Source: a virus. From it: DNA of 64,000 nt. Shown in pieces: positions 15,686-22,986 of this stretch. The stretch is from IMG/VR virus record IMGVR_UViG_3300027621_000003, positions 124,001-188,000 of that record; one strand, given 5' to 3'. The notes under the pieces are model-generated. The model did not search any database. It had not been told where the DNA came from and was given only the letters and a program-made list of their open reading frames with translations. The translations under genes were made by a program, and so were the position numbers. How positions within the stretch are numbered: position 1 is the first letter of the stretch; each line of letters opens with the position of its first letter.

Positions 15686-15758
15686 TCTTTCCTGTTGGAT
15701 TTGAACCAACGACATCTTGGATGTAAGCCAAGTGCTCTTCCAACTGAGCTAAGGAAAG
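15686..15758 (-). tRNA. tRNA-Val(TAC)
   Basis: Stem CTTGG/CCAAG, loop CTTACAT; acceptor CTTTCCT/AGGAAAG. Confidence 0.9.
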
Positions 15759-15764
15759 ATATTG

Positions 15765-15838
15765 TGACCCCATCGGGACTCGAACCCGAAACCCCCGTGT
15801 TAAAAGCACGGTGCTCTAGCCAATTGAGCTATAAGGTC
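15765..15838 (-). tRNA. tRNA-Lys(TTT)
   Basis: Stem CCGTG/CACGG, loop CTTTTAA; acceptor GACCTTA/TGGGGTC with G:U pairs. Confidence 0.9.
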
Positions 15839-15844
15839 ATATTG

Positions 15845-15915
15845 TTACCCCTGAAGGATTCGAACCTCCACTAAGTGGACCAAAACCACTCGTCCTGCCG
15901 TTAGACGAAAGGGTA
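15845..15915 (-). tRNA. tRNA-Gln(TTG)
   Basis: Stem AGTGG/CCACT, loop TTTTGGT; acceptor TACCCTT/AGGGGTA. Confidence 0.9.
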
Positions 15916-15920
15916 ATTTA

Positions 15921-15997
15921 TGGTTGGTGATACAGGACTTGAACCTGTGACCCCTACGGTATCAGCGTAGTGCTCTAACCAACTGAGCTAATCACCA
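15921..15997 (-). tRNA. tRNA-Ile(GAT)
   Basis: Stem CTACG/CGTAG, loop CTGATAC; acceptor TGGTGAT/ATCACCA, CCA encoded. Confidence 0.92.
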
Positions 15998-16006
15998 ATG
16001 TATTTG

Positions 16007-16079
16007 TGGGGTAGACAGGTATCGAACCTGTTCCTTCGGATTTTCAGTCCGGCGCAATGACCTCATCTGCCACTACCCC
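16007..16079 (-). tRNA. tRNA-Phe(GAA)
   Basis: Loop CTGAAAA, acceptor GGGGTAG/CTACCCC, discriminator A. First tRNA of array 2; second Phe gene of the window. Confidence 0.85.
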
Positions 16080-16087
16080 ATTTTTGG

Positions 16088-16108
16088 TTACCAATACGTC
16101 AAAGAACT
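16088..16108 (-). promoter_or_regulatory. boxA-like antitermination element, array 2
   Basis: Identical over 21 bases to 9151-9171. It lies immediately after the attenuator terminator and 9 bases before tRNA-Phe. No promoter box fits between the terminator and this element, so array 2 must be transcribed through the terminator. Confidence 0.6.
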
Positions 16109-16115
16109 TAAAAAC

Positions 16116-16146
16116 AAAAAAACCCGAACCTTGTGAGTTCGGGTTT
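16116..16146 (-). terminator. Attenuator terminator of tRNA array 2
   Basis: Minus strand AAACCCGAAC (16137-16146) / GTTCGGGTTT (16120-16129), perfect 10 bp, 7-base loop, seven-T run. The upstream arm also matches segment 1 in the leader ORF (16180-16188) perfectly over 9 bases, giving the alternative antiterminator. Confidence 0.85.
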
Positions 16147-16167
16147 CCTTTTTTAGGCTACTACGTG

Positions 16168-16263
16168 TTAACTTATAACACCCGAACTTGAAAATACGCG
16201 AAGATACCAATTCTGACAGAATTGAATGACATGTTTCACGATTTGTTTATTTACGAGTTTCAT
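16168..16263 (-). CDS. Leader peptide of tRNA array 2 (31 residues)
   Basis: ATG at 16263, TAA at 16168. Residues 2-24 use exactly twelve amino acids (K L V N Q I H F C W Y R), the same twelve decoded by the twelve tRNAs of array 2, and none of the other eight. Codon choice fits too: Arg is CGC (read by ACG), Leu is CTC and CTT (read by TAG) rather than TTA, Ile is ATC/ATT (read by GAT). Codons near the end (AGT TCG GGT) form segment 1 of the attenuator. A TATCTTTG promoter box lies near 16287-16294 with a short leader. Confidence 0.8.
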   Translation of the reverse strand: MKLVNKQIVKHVIQFCQNWYLRVFSSSGVIS

Positions 16264-16312
16264 TGTGTTTAGTATTAAATATGGTACAAAGATACAAAAG
16301 TTTCTTGATATG

Positions 16313-16573
16313 TTAAATATTTTTTTCGTTTTTATTTTTTAATAACCAGTTGGCTCCGACTACAAACCCTTGTTTCCATTTTGTAATATCATCATCACAC
16401 ATCCCTTCACTGTATTGTTGATATTTGTCATCAGCGCCAATATGAATCATTTGTTGGATTCTTTTTTCTATAAAACCGGGCTTAGTTTCAAACTCAGGTT
16501 CTCCCAATTCAACCATACCATTTTTCCACTTTTTCCAAGTGTCAAAATCTTTTAAATCTTCAATGTTAATCAT
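16313..16573 (-). CDS. Hypothetical protein
   Basis: 86 residues, Trp/Lys-rich, no recognised domain. Downstream of the metallopeptidase gene on the same strand, 13 bases apart; probably one operon. Confidence 0.6.
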   Translation of the reverse strand: MINIEDLKDFDTWKKWKNGMVELGEPEFETKPGFIEKRIQQMIHIGADDKYQQYSEGMCDDDITKWKQGFVVGANWLLKNKNEKNI

Positions 16574-16586
16574 ATTATTTTTTTAA

Positions 16587-17003
16587 TTATAACCTGTCTT
16601 TTACAATATTCAATAAGTCCTCATTAAAAGGTACTCCATGTCTTGAATCAAATTCATCTTCCAATCTTTCAGTTGACATATCATTTTTCTTCAATAAAAT
16701 ATACGCTCCCAAATCAGCTTCAATTTCATCTTTTTCAGACCTCGGTCCGTTGTGTCCCAATAACAAATGTGAGATTTCATGAGCTTCAATAAATTTCATG
16801 TCATCCATAGTTAAACCATCATCACCCAAAAATATTTCACCGTCAATAAAAATTGTTTTGAATTCTGGTGCAAGAAATCCATAACCGTATTGGTCAAAAA
16901 TTTTTCTCATTGCACTATAATTTGGATTTTCTTTGAATACCAAATTAATATTCATGTTTGGGATAAAACTACTTTTGTACGCTATGATGTCTTGGTCTTC
17001 CAT
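16587..17003 (-). CDS. ImmA/IrrE-like zinc metallopeptidase
   Basis: 138 residues. EAHEISHLLLGH is the HExxH zinc motif with a downstream E in DEIEADLGAY as third ligand, the layout of ImmA/IrrE-type peptidases, which often cleave repressors. A TATTTAT box lies at 17011-17017. Target unknown. Confidence 0.82.
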   Translation of the reverse strand: MEDQDIIAYKSSFIPNMNINLVFKENPNYSAMRKIFDQYGYGFLAPEFKTIFIDGEIFLGDDGLTMDDMKFIEAHEISHLLLGHNGPRSEKDEIEADLGAYILLKKNDMSTERLEDEFDSRHGVPFNEDLLNIVKDRL

Positions 17004-17005
17004 TT

Positions 17006-17569
17006 TTATAATAAATATTCCAATACTTTTTCTTTTATGCCCGTTTGTTTAATGCCTTCTTTATTTTCGGGTGTTAATACAAAGTTCTTCAATCCCCAAG
17101 TCTTATCGTGCACATCCGTTAATGACATATTCAAATCATCAATTGCCACCCAATGTGTGATTACAGGATTCTGACCAATATATTGCGCAATCTCCAAACT
17201 ACGAGTTTGTTCTAACTCCGATTTGTTGTGCCATGGGAAATCATCATAATCATCATATAAGATAGAATCGGTAAAGGCAATTGGTTTTTTAATAATACCT
17301 TTTGATTCGTAATATTCTCCCATCTCCTCAACTGTCGCCCAATTTTTCCAATCTGAAGATACAACAATTTCGGCACCTGTTTCCTCTAAGATTTCATTAA
17401 GAACTTTAACCGCCTCCTCATCAAAATTATCAAAACGATACTCAACGGGCATACTTAAAGTACTCATAGACAATTTACGTTTACCCCAACTTTTTTGTTT
17501 TTTGAAACGATTACCCCAATTATCAGACAGACATATCACACCATCGTGGTCCAAAAATATAACTTTCAT
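17006..17569 (-). CDS. HAD-superfamily hydrolase
   Basis: 187 residues. Motif I FLDHDGVI has DxD, motif II VVSSDW has the Ser, and VAIDDLN fits motif IV. Likely a phosphatase acting on a nucleotide or sugar phosphate; no substrate can be inferred. Host-type box TATCTTTG at 17574-17581 is 4 bases before the ATG. Confidence 0.85.
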   Translation of the reverse strand: MKVIFLDHDGVICLSDNWGNRFKKQKSWGKRKLSMSTLSMPVEYRFDNFDEEAVKVLNEILEETGAEIVVSSDWKNWATVEEMGEYYESKGIIKKPIAFTDSILYDDYDDFPWHNKSELEQTRSLEIAQYIGQNPVITHWVAIDDLNMSLTDVHDKTWGLKNFVLTPENKEGIKQTGIKEKVLEYLL

Positions 17570-17677
17570 AACACAAAGATAATAAAAGTTATTCTTGTAT
17601 CAAAGAAATATCGTAATAAAAACTATTGTATCATATTTTACAATTTGACAAATATGTTGTATTTTTTTTAAAAAACT

Positions 17678-18394
17678 ATGTCATATTTAAATACACCAAT
17701 TCCCGTAGTAGAGGCTTACATTAGAGGAAACTTCTTAAGAAACCAAGAAGATTCTCACGATAAAAAATTCCCTTGTTACATTTTTGGAATGTCGTCAATT
17801 CCAGCACAAGCACCATTATTTCACTTTATCATGGAGGATGGGGCATTATGGTGGAGAATGCCAATACAGGCATTTTGTTGGAAAGAAGATGCACCTGAAC
17901 AAGAACTTGATGAATTAGTGTTATGGGATTCATTTTCATATCATGTTGGAGCAACAGCATTCCCTATGTTAAAAAACAAGACATGTAAATTCATATCAAG
18001 ACGTAGAGTAGAATATACGGGCAAATATTTATTTACCTTAGATTGGGGGTCATCTTCAGACATGGGAGACACAGATTTTGGATTAAGTGAATTCCCATCA
18101 CAACACAAATGTGGTCATTTCATTGCCATGGATAATGGAAACTTTGCAATACAACCAAACAATAGGTTTGTGCTTCATGACCCATCGTTCACAGTAAAAG
18201 ATGAATTGGTTATACATAGAAAATACAATACCACATTATGGACTGCTGAAAGAAATGGAAGATGGGTCACACCTGATACTGACATTATGAATTACGACCA
18301 TACCGATTTAGAAAAAGGTGAGAGTAATAAAAAACGGTCAGATGAATATAATAAAATTGATTCCGAACGTTTAAAGAATGAAGGTTCAATTTAA
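17678..18394 (+). CDS. Conserved hypothetical phage protein
   Basis: 238 residues, aromatic-rich, with many Trp, Phe and His; no catalytic motif recognised. First gene of a three-gene operon; it overlaps the next gene by 17 bases. Confidence 0.7.
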   Translation: MSYLNTPIPVVEAYIRGNFLRNQEDSHDKKFPCYIFGMSSIPAQAPLFHFIMEDGALWWRMPIQAFCWKEDAPEQELDELVLWDSFSYHVGATAFPMLKNKTCKFISRRRVEYTGKYLFTLDWGSSSDMGDTDFGLSEFPSQHKCGHFIAMDNGNFAIQPNNRFVLHDPSFTVKDELVIHRKYNTTLWTAERNGRWVTPDTDIMNYDHTDLEKGESNKKRSDEYNKIDSERLKNEGSI

Positions 18395-19007
18395 CCACCA
18401 AAATGGATTCTTTTTAGACGGGAGAATATTTTGTGAAGTTTACGGTATTGCGGAAAACGAATCAAATGATGAGTTATTAAATTCAGGATGGTTACCGTCA
18501 ATGGAGGAAAAAAATATTTGGTATCAATCAAGAAGTCATAGAATAGAACTATCTAATTTTGAGATATCAAAAAAACGAAGACACATAATTAAAAAGTTAA
18601 CCTGTGAAGTAAGTGATTATATTCAAAACCAAGAAATAGATGATTTCTTTCAAGAATACTACAATGATAAGGATTTTGATATTATGGATGATTATAATAA
18701 CTGTTCAAAGTTTTTTGAACCAAAAATATTGTACTTAAGATTAGAAGGTAAATTAGTTGCGGTGGGAAGATACTTAGAAAATAAAAAGTCTAATGTATTT
18801 TTAAATCTTGCTTATGATAACAATAATTTAAAGTTATCTCTTGGTACTAATTTATTTTACATACTCGCAGATATTACCAAGAAACAAAATAAAGATTATT
18901 TGTATATCTATGAATCATATGATGATAGTTTTTCATATAAACAAAAATTACCTAACTTAAATTTTTGGAGTGGGACTAAATGGATATCAAATGCTATTTA
19001 TAAATAA
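18378..19007 (+). CDS. Possible arginyl/leucyl-tRNA-protein transferase-like (GNAT fold) protein
   Basis: 209 residues. NIWYQSRSHRIELSNFEISKK followed by RRHIIKKL resembles the YxxRxxRxxL..Y..S..nRR pattern of bacterial aminoacyl-tRNA-protein transferases, and the C-terminal half has GNAT-like strands. If right, it would add an amino acid to protein N-termini, using tRNA. Similarity is weak. Confidence 0.45.
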   Translation: MKVQFNHQNGFFLDGRIFCEVYGIAENESNDELLNSGWLPSMEEKNIWYQSRSHRIELSNFEISKKRRHIIKKLTCEVSDYIQNQEIDDFFQEYYNDKDFDIMDDYNNCSKFFEPKILYLRLEGKLVAVGRYLENKKSNVFLNLAYDNNNLKLSLGTNLFYILADITKKQNKDYLYIYESYDDSFSYKQKLPNLNFWSGTKWISNAIYK

Positions 19008-19009
19008 AA

Positions 19010-19732
19010 ATGGAAGAGGGTAATTTTAAAGTATTAGTTAATACAATTGAAGAACTAAAAAAATATAAAAAAGTTCTTTTATTAACTTGCTCTAACAGAG
19101 GTGAAGAAATTTCAAAAGAAGAAACACCAAAATCTACAATTTTAGCAAAAGTAATACATAACAATCTTAGTAATTCTACAATAATAGATGTTACTAAACT
19201 TAAAATTTATCCATGTGAGGGAAATGTTTCTTTAATGGAAGGAAACGTTTGTGGTGTTAAAGATGCTCTTTTAGACGACCCTGAGAAAAATCCATCAGGA
19301 TATCATAGATGTTGGGCTTCAATTCATAATCCTGACGATGAACTTTGGAAAATAAGCAAAGAACTTTTTGAATCTGACTGTGTAGTTTTTTTCGCGTCAG
19401 TTAGATGGGGAGCTGCTAATATGTTTTATCAAAAACTTATAGAAAGACTAAATTGGATTAATAATAGATATATCCCATATGGTGAAGACAACATAATAAA
19501 AAATACAACATCAGGTTTTATAATTGTTGGACAACACAAATATGGTGATGATATTGCCGAACTTCAGTATAACAATCACGAATATTATGGTTTTAAAGTT
19601 AACAAAAAACTATATTGGAATTGGAACGCCGAAAATATTGAATACGATGATGAAACCTTACAAGGATATATTGAAAGTTATCCCGAATTTTTTAAAGATT
19701 TTAAGATAAAAAAGAAACCTGTTCTTGATTAA
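19010..19732 (+). CDS. Flavodoxin-fold NAD(P)H-dependent reductase
   Basis: 240 residues. The strand KVLLLTCSNRG with a Ser-rich phosphate loop, and VVFFASVRWGAANMFYQKLIERLNW, match FMN-binding flavodoxin-like reductases (NADPH-dependent FMN reductase family). Third gene of the operon, 2 bases after the preceding stop; partner redox protein unknown. Confidence 0.78.
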   Translation: MEEGNFKVLVNTIEELKKYKKVLLLTCSNRGEEISKEETPKSTILAKVIHNNLSNSTIIDVTKLKIYPCEGNVSLMEGNVCGVKDALLDDPEKNPSGYHRCWASIHNPDDELWKISKELFESDCVVFFASVRWGAANMFYQKLIERLNWINNRYIPYGEDNIIKNTTSGFIIVGQHKYGDDIAELQYNNHEYYGFKVNKKLYWNWNAENIEYDDETLQGYIESYPEFFKDFKIKKKPVLD

Positions 19733-20403
19733 AACTCTTCTTGATGGAAGACAACATCTTCATATGCATATTCATTCCAAGTAAATTTTAATGTAATTGT
19801 ACCCGCTCTTGAATCAATCATGAAATTTCCAAAAGAACCTTCATCATTTTCCCAACCACCATACACTCCCAACATATCGTATAAATAATCATCTAATCCT
19901 GGTACACTATCTACGTTTCTTTCTGGTTTACTACCAGAATCAACATATAAGGTACCATCAATATATCCATCATCACCACCACCATTAAACGTAACTTCAG
20001 CAAATGGAAATATGTCCTCTTGTTTAAGAAAATTCATAATCTCTTTTAGATTTTCATCATCTTCTTCACTTCTTTCAGTTTCACCTGAAGGTCCGTCAAC
20101 AATTTCTTGATAAGTTCCACTAATAGTAACTGTTCTTGTTTGGGGATATAACGCAAAAGTTATTGCATTCAAATTATCTTCATCAAAATCTGAAGCATTT
20201 TCACCAACATATTCGGTAATTATCTCACTAATATCAAATGGTAATTTTTGTGGTGTTTCATGTTTTTCAATTCCACAACCAAAATTTCTACCGTTATATG
20301 GTGTGTGATTCCAAGGGTCAACATCCATCTCAAGATACTCACAACCACGAGAAGATGCGTATTTGGATATTAATTCAAAAATTGATTTTTGTTTTGGGGT
20401 CAT
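19729..20403 (-). CDS. Hypothetical acidic protein
   Basis: 224 residues, very acidic, with Gly-rich FNGGGDDGYIDGTLYVDSGS; no recognised domain. The ATG at 20403 is 4 bases after a TATTTAT box (20408-20414); the longer reading overlaps the box. Overlaps the converging reductase gene by 4 bases. Confidence 0.65.
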   Translation of the reverse strand: MTPKQKSIFELISKYASSRGCEYLEMDVDPWNHTPYNGRNFGCGIEKHETPQKLPFDISEIITEYVGENASDFDEDNLNAITFALYPQTRTVTISGTYQEIVDGPSGETERSEEDDENLKEIMNFLKQEDIFPFAEVTFNGGGDDGYIDGTLYVDSGSKPERNVDSVPGLDDYLYDMLGVYGGWENDEGSFGNFMIDSRAGTITLKFTWNEYAYEDVVFHQEEF

Positions 20404-20414
20404 AGTAATAAATA

Positions 20415-20768
20415 TCAATCATCTACTTTGAGGTCCAATGTTCTTAACATCCACATTGGTTTCTTTTCAGCTTGTAAAGCATCTATCCAATCTTTTGCCG
20501 TTGGAATATAATTAAAACAATCTTCTTTCACGTGTTGTTCACCAACATACCTGGTGTAGACAGTTTTACCGTCACTATTAACAAATGATTTACCAAAGAT
20601 TTTTTCCATCTCAAAGATACCTTCTGAGTGGTGACGAAACATTCTATGATTTGAATGTCCAACCCACGCCTTTGTTTCATCTAACCAATCGTGTAAATGA
20701 ATATAATCTTCAAATTTTCCACCAAATTTTTTGGCTGAAGATTTTGCATGAATTAAAGGATGTGCCAT
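20415..20768 (-). CDS. DUF6915-like protein
   Basis: 117 residues. HPLIHAKSSAKKFGG, the HDWLDETKAW segment, FRHHSEGIFEMEKIFG and VGEQHVKEDC follow the pattern of a conserved bacterial/phage family (DUF6915) of unknown function, with several conserved His that could bind metal. The start overlaps the end of the small membrane gene upstream. Confidence 0.75.
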   Translation of the reverse strand: MAHPLIHAKSSAKKFGGKFEDYIHLHDWLDETKAWVGHSNHRMFRHHSEGIFEMEKIFGKSFVNSDGKTVYTRYVGEQHVKEDCFNYIPTAKDWIDALQAEKKPMWMLRTLDLKVDD

Positions 20769-20899
20769 ATTGAAATGATAAAACTAATTAAACAGAATGA
20801 TAAAACGGCAATTGTTGCTACCGTACCAATATTTCTATAATAGGACTCCACTTGTTCTTTGGACCTACCTTGCCATTCGTCTTTATTCCAAAATTTCAT
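20753..20899 (-). CDS. Small membrane protein
   Basis: 48 residues. An N-terminal charged segment (MKFWNKDEWQGRSKEQVESY) followed by one hydrophobic helix. Starts 4 bases after the 3' end of tRNA-Arg(TCT), and its stop lies within the next gene (overlap 16 bases), suggesting a tRNA-mRNA cotranscript and translational coupling. Confidence 0.6.
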   Translation of the reverse strand: MKFWNKDEWQGRSKEQVESYYRNIGTVATIAVLSFCLISFIISIWHIL

Positions 20900-20903
20900 T
20901 TTG

Positions 20904-20977
20904 TACCCCCGACAGGACTCGAACCTGTGACCTACGGTTTAGAAAACCGTTGCTCTATCCAGCTGAGCTACAAGGGC
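20904..20977 (-). tRNA. tRNA-Arg(TCT)
   Basis: Stem ACGGT/ACCGT, loop TTTCTAA; acceptor GCCCTTG/CGGGGGT with G:U pairs; no encoded CCA. Downstream of the membrane protein gene at 20981. Confidence 0.85.
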
Positions 20978-20980
20978 ATT

Positions 20981-21334
20981 TTATTTAAATATTACTTGAA
21001 TTATAATAATCATAACCGCCAAAGTCAAACTAGCCCATGTTTTTGCTGACATCCCTTGATTTAGAAATAAATATGTTAAAATCGCGTACATTACAATCCC
21101 AATTGAAAATCCCAAAAATCGTTGTGGCCACATTAAACCCATGAATGCTTTTTCACCGTAACCTGTTGCCAATATAAAAAGATATGTAAATGGTACACCT
21201 ACAAAAGACATAATTAATGTATTTCTTTTTGCCCAATCCCACATAAATTGAGCATTCAGTTGAAACCATATTCCAGTTTGACCTATTAAGAAAAACAAAC
21301 AAGTGAGTAAGAAATACTTTAAATTAATATTCAT
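20981..21334 (-). CDS. Four-helix integral membrane protein
   Basis: 117 residues, about four hydrophobic helices, no recognised family. ATG at 21334 fits the host-type box TATCTTTG (21341-21348). Confidence 0.7.
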   Translation of the reverse strand: MNINLKYFLLTCLFFLIGQTGIWFQLNAQFMWDWAKRNTLIMSFVGVPFTYLFILATGYGEKAFMGLMWPQRFLGFSIGIVMYAILTYLFLNQGMSAKTWASLTLAVMIIIIQVIFK

Positions 21335-21394
21335 GTGATACAAAGATAAATCAAATATTTGACCTTTTCAAGGAATACACCTATTTATGTCTAA

Positions 21395-21508
21395 ATGAAC
21401 AACACGGCAATGAATATTGGGCAAACAGAGATTGTGTATCTTAACGGTACGCCTTCGTTATTGTTTGATAAACCTATGACCCTTTTGAAACGCCGAACCA
21501 TATATTAA
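21395..21508 (+). CDS. Small protein, TATTTAT class
   Basis: 37 residues, starting MNNTAMNIGQTEIVYLNGTP and ending in a basic KRRTIY. Too short for family recognition. Support comes from the TATTTAT box at 21382-21388, 6 bases before ATG, and a terminator 15 bases after the stop. Confidence 0.5.
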   Translation: MNNTAMNIGQTEIVYLNGTPSLLFDKPMTLLKRRTIY

Positions 21509-21523
21509 AACGTGTTTAGAAGG

Positions 21524-21550
21524 GTCCTGAGAAATCAGGACTTTTTTTTT
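21524..21550 (+). terminator. Rho-independent terminator with GAAA loop
   Basis: GTCCTGA-GAAA-TCAGGAC followed by a long T-run. Confidence 0.9.
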
Positions 21551-21586
21551 ACACATAAATTTCGTAAATTTGTAAAACATATTGTA

Positions 21587-22078
21587 ATGGATAAAGTATT
21601 AGTATTAAACTCAGACTACACACCCTTGAACGTAACTTCGGTTCGTAAGGGATTTGTATTGGTAATAAAAGGAAAGGCTGAGGTATTAAAACAAGACTCA
21701 CAAAAATTGTCATCATCAGTTAAAGAATATGTTAAACCATTAATAATTCGTTTATTGTCTTATGTTAGATTTAAAACACGAAGTGTACGGTTAAACAGAA
21801 AACGTATCTACAAAAGGGATAACAACCAATGTGTTTATTGTGGAAGTGAAAAGAATTTAACAATTGACCATATTATACCTCGTTCACGTGGTGGAAAAAA
21901 CAGTTGGGTTAATTTGGTAACTTGTTGCTCATATTGTAATTTAAAAAAGGCAAATAAAACACCTGAAGAAGCTAACATGAAAATGAGATACAAAGCGTAT
22001 GAACCAACTGTATTCTCATCTATTATTAGTTCTGACGTTGAGTGTTTATGGAATGATTATAAAGAATCATTTGTCTAA
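21587..22078 (+). CDS. HNH endonuclease
   Basis: 163 residues. The N-terminal part starts VLVLNSDYTPLNVTSVRKG, typical of the widespread bacterial HNH family; the core CVYCGSEKNLTIDHIIPRSR then NLVTCCSYCN gives the HNH fold with two CxxC zinc pairs. ATG at 21587 follows a TAAATTTG box (21565-21572). Probably a nuclease that cuts DNA; target unknown. Confidence 0.9.
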   Translation: MDKVLVLNSDYTPLNVTSVRKGFVLVIKGKAEVLKQDSQKLSSSVKEYVKPLIIRLLSYVRFKTRSVRLNRKRIYKRDNNQCVYCGSEKNLTIDHIIPRSRGGKNSWVNLVTCCSYCNLKKANKTPEEANMKMRYKAYEPTVFSSIISSDVECLWNDYKESFV

Positions 22079-22110
22079 TTCAAAAATTGTTCTTATATTT
22101 GTTAAACAAT

Positions 22111-22195
22111 GCCGATGTGGTGAAAAGGTAGCCACGCAGGACTTAAAATCCTGTGGACTGTAAGGTCCGTGCCGGTTCGACTCCGGCCATCGGTA
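22111..22195 (+). tRNA. tRNA-Leu(TAA)
   Basis: Class II; stem CAGGA/TCCTG, loop CTTAAAA; acceptor GCCGATG/CATCGGT. Own TATATTTG box near 22094-22101. Reads TTA, the main Leu codon of AT-rich genomes. Confidence 0.93.
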
Positions 22196-22210
22196 CAAAT
22201 TATATAAAAT

Positions 22211-22888
22211 ATGGATTACGGAAACGATTTCAAAAACTACTTTACCAAACACTTAGGTAAAAGTTCACTCAATCTTCATCATTATGATAGACAGATTGAA
22301 AATTCAATGACTCCTTACATTTTGGAGGAAAGGGAAATGAGGGTAACTCAAATGGATATTTTTTCTCGTTTAATGAGAGAAAGACTATTATGGGTTGCTG
22401 GACCTGTAAATGACAACATGTCAACCATTGTACAAGCTCAGTTAATGTACTTGGACTCGGTTGAGAGTACTGACATCACAATGCACATTGATAGTCCTGG
22501 TGGGTCAGTAAAATCAGGTTTGTCTATGGTTGATGTTATGGATTACATTCGTTGTGATATTCGTACAGTAAACACAGGTATGGCAGCATCAATGGGTTCA
22601 GTTCTGTTAGGCGCTGGTACAAAAGGTAAACGTTCTTCATTACGTTTTTCTCGTACAATGTTACACCAATCATCAGGTGGTTATGAAGGTAACATTCAAG
22701 ACGCAGAAATTTCAATGAAAGAATGGAAAAAAATTAACGATGTTCTTTTTGATTTGTTGGGTGGGTATTGCGGTAAAACAACAAAACAAGTTATGAAGGA
22801 CGCATCTCGTGATTTATGGTTAGATGCTAAAGAAGCGTTAGAGTACGGAATTATTGATGAAATTGTTGTTAAAAAAGAAAAAAAATAA
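22211..22888 (+). CDS. clpP: ClpP-like serine protease
   Basis: 225 residues. Motifs: IDSPGGSVKSG (oxyanion), GMAASMGSVLL (nucleophile Ser), TMLHQSSGG (His), and SRDLWLDAKEALEYGIID (Asp), the full ClpP triad in order. Phage ClpP proteins can act in proteolysis of host proteins or as prohead proteases, so this one could process the tagged proteins described here, though no evidence favours that over a normal ClpP role. Follows tRNA-Leu directly. Confidence 0.9.
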   Translation: MDYGNDFKNYFTKHLGKSSLNLHHYDRQIENSMTPYILEEREMRVTQMDIFSRLMRERLLWVAGPVNDNMSTIVQAQLMYLDSVESTDITMHIDSPGGSVKSGLSMVDVMDYIRCDIRTVNTGMAASMGSVLLGAGTKGKRSSLRFSRTMLHQSSGGYEGNIQDAEISMKEWKKINDVLFDLLGGYCGKTTKQVMKDASRDLWLDAKEALEYGIIDEIVVKKEKK

Positions 22889-22893
22889 CCAAT

Positions 22894-22922
22894 AAAAAAA
22901 GGGTTCCTCACGGAACCCTTTT
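22894..22922. terminator. Rho-independent terminator
   Basis: AAAAGGGTTCC / GGAACCCTTTT, 4-base loop, between converging genes. Confidence 0.88.
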
Positions 22923-22986
22923 GGTTTTAAAATCACCCCCTTTATTTTAGTTGATTTATATTAACAGGTTCTAACCTGATAATTTC

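Noticed and set aside
15134-15874. Plus-strand ORFs across tRNA array 2
   Set aside because: They are antisense to tRNA genes, and their peptides repeat the conserved T-arm reading (LEP, GLE), a typical artefact.
16007-16079. tRNA-Ser(TGA) reading
   Set aside because: This would put C at position 33; GAA with T33 is better.
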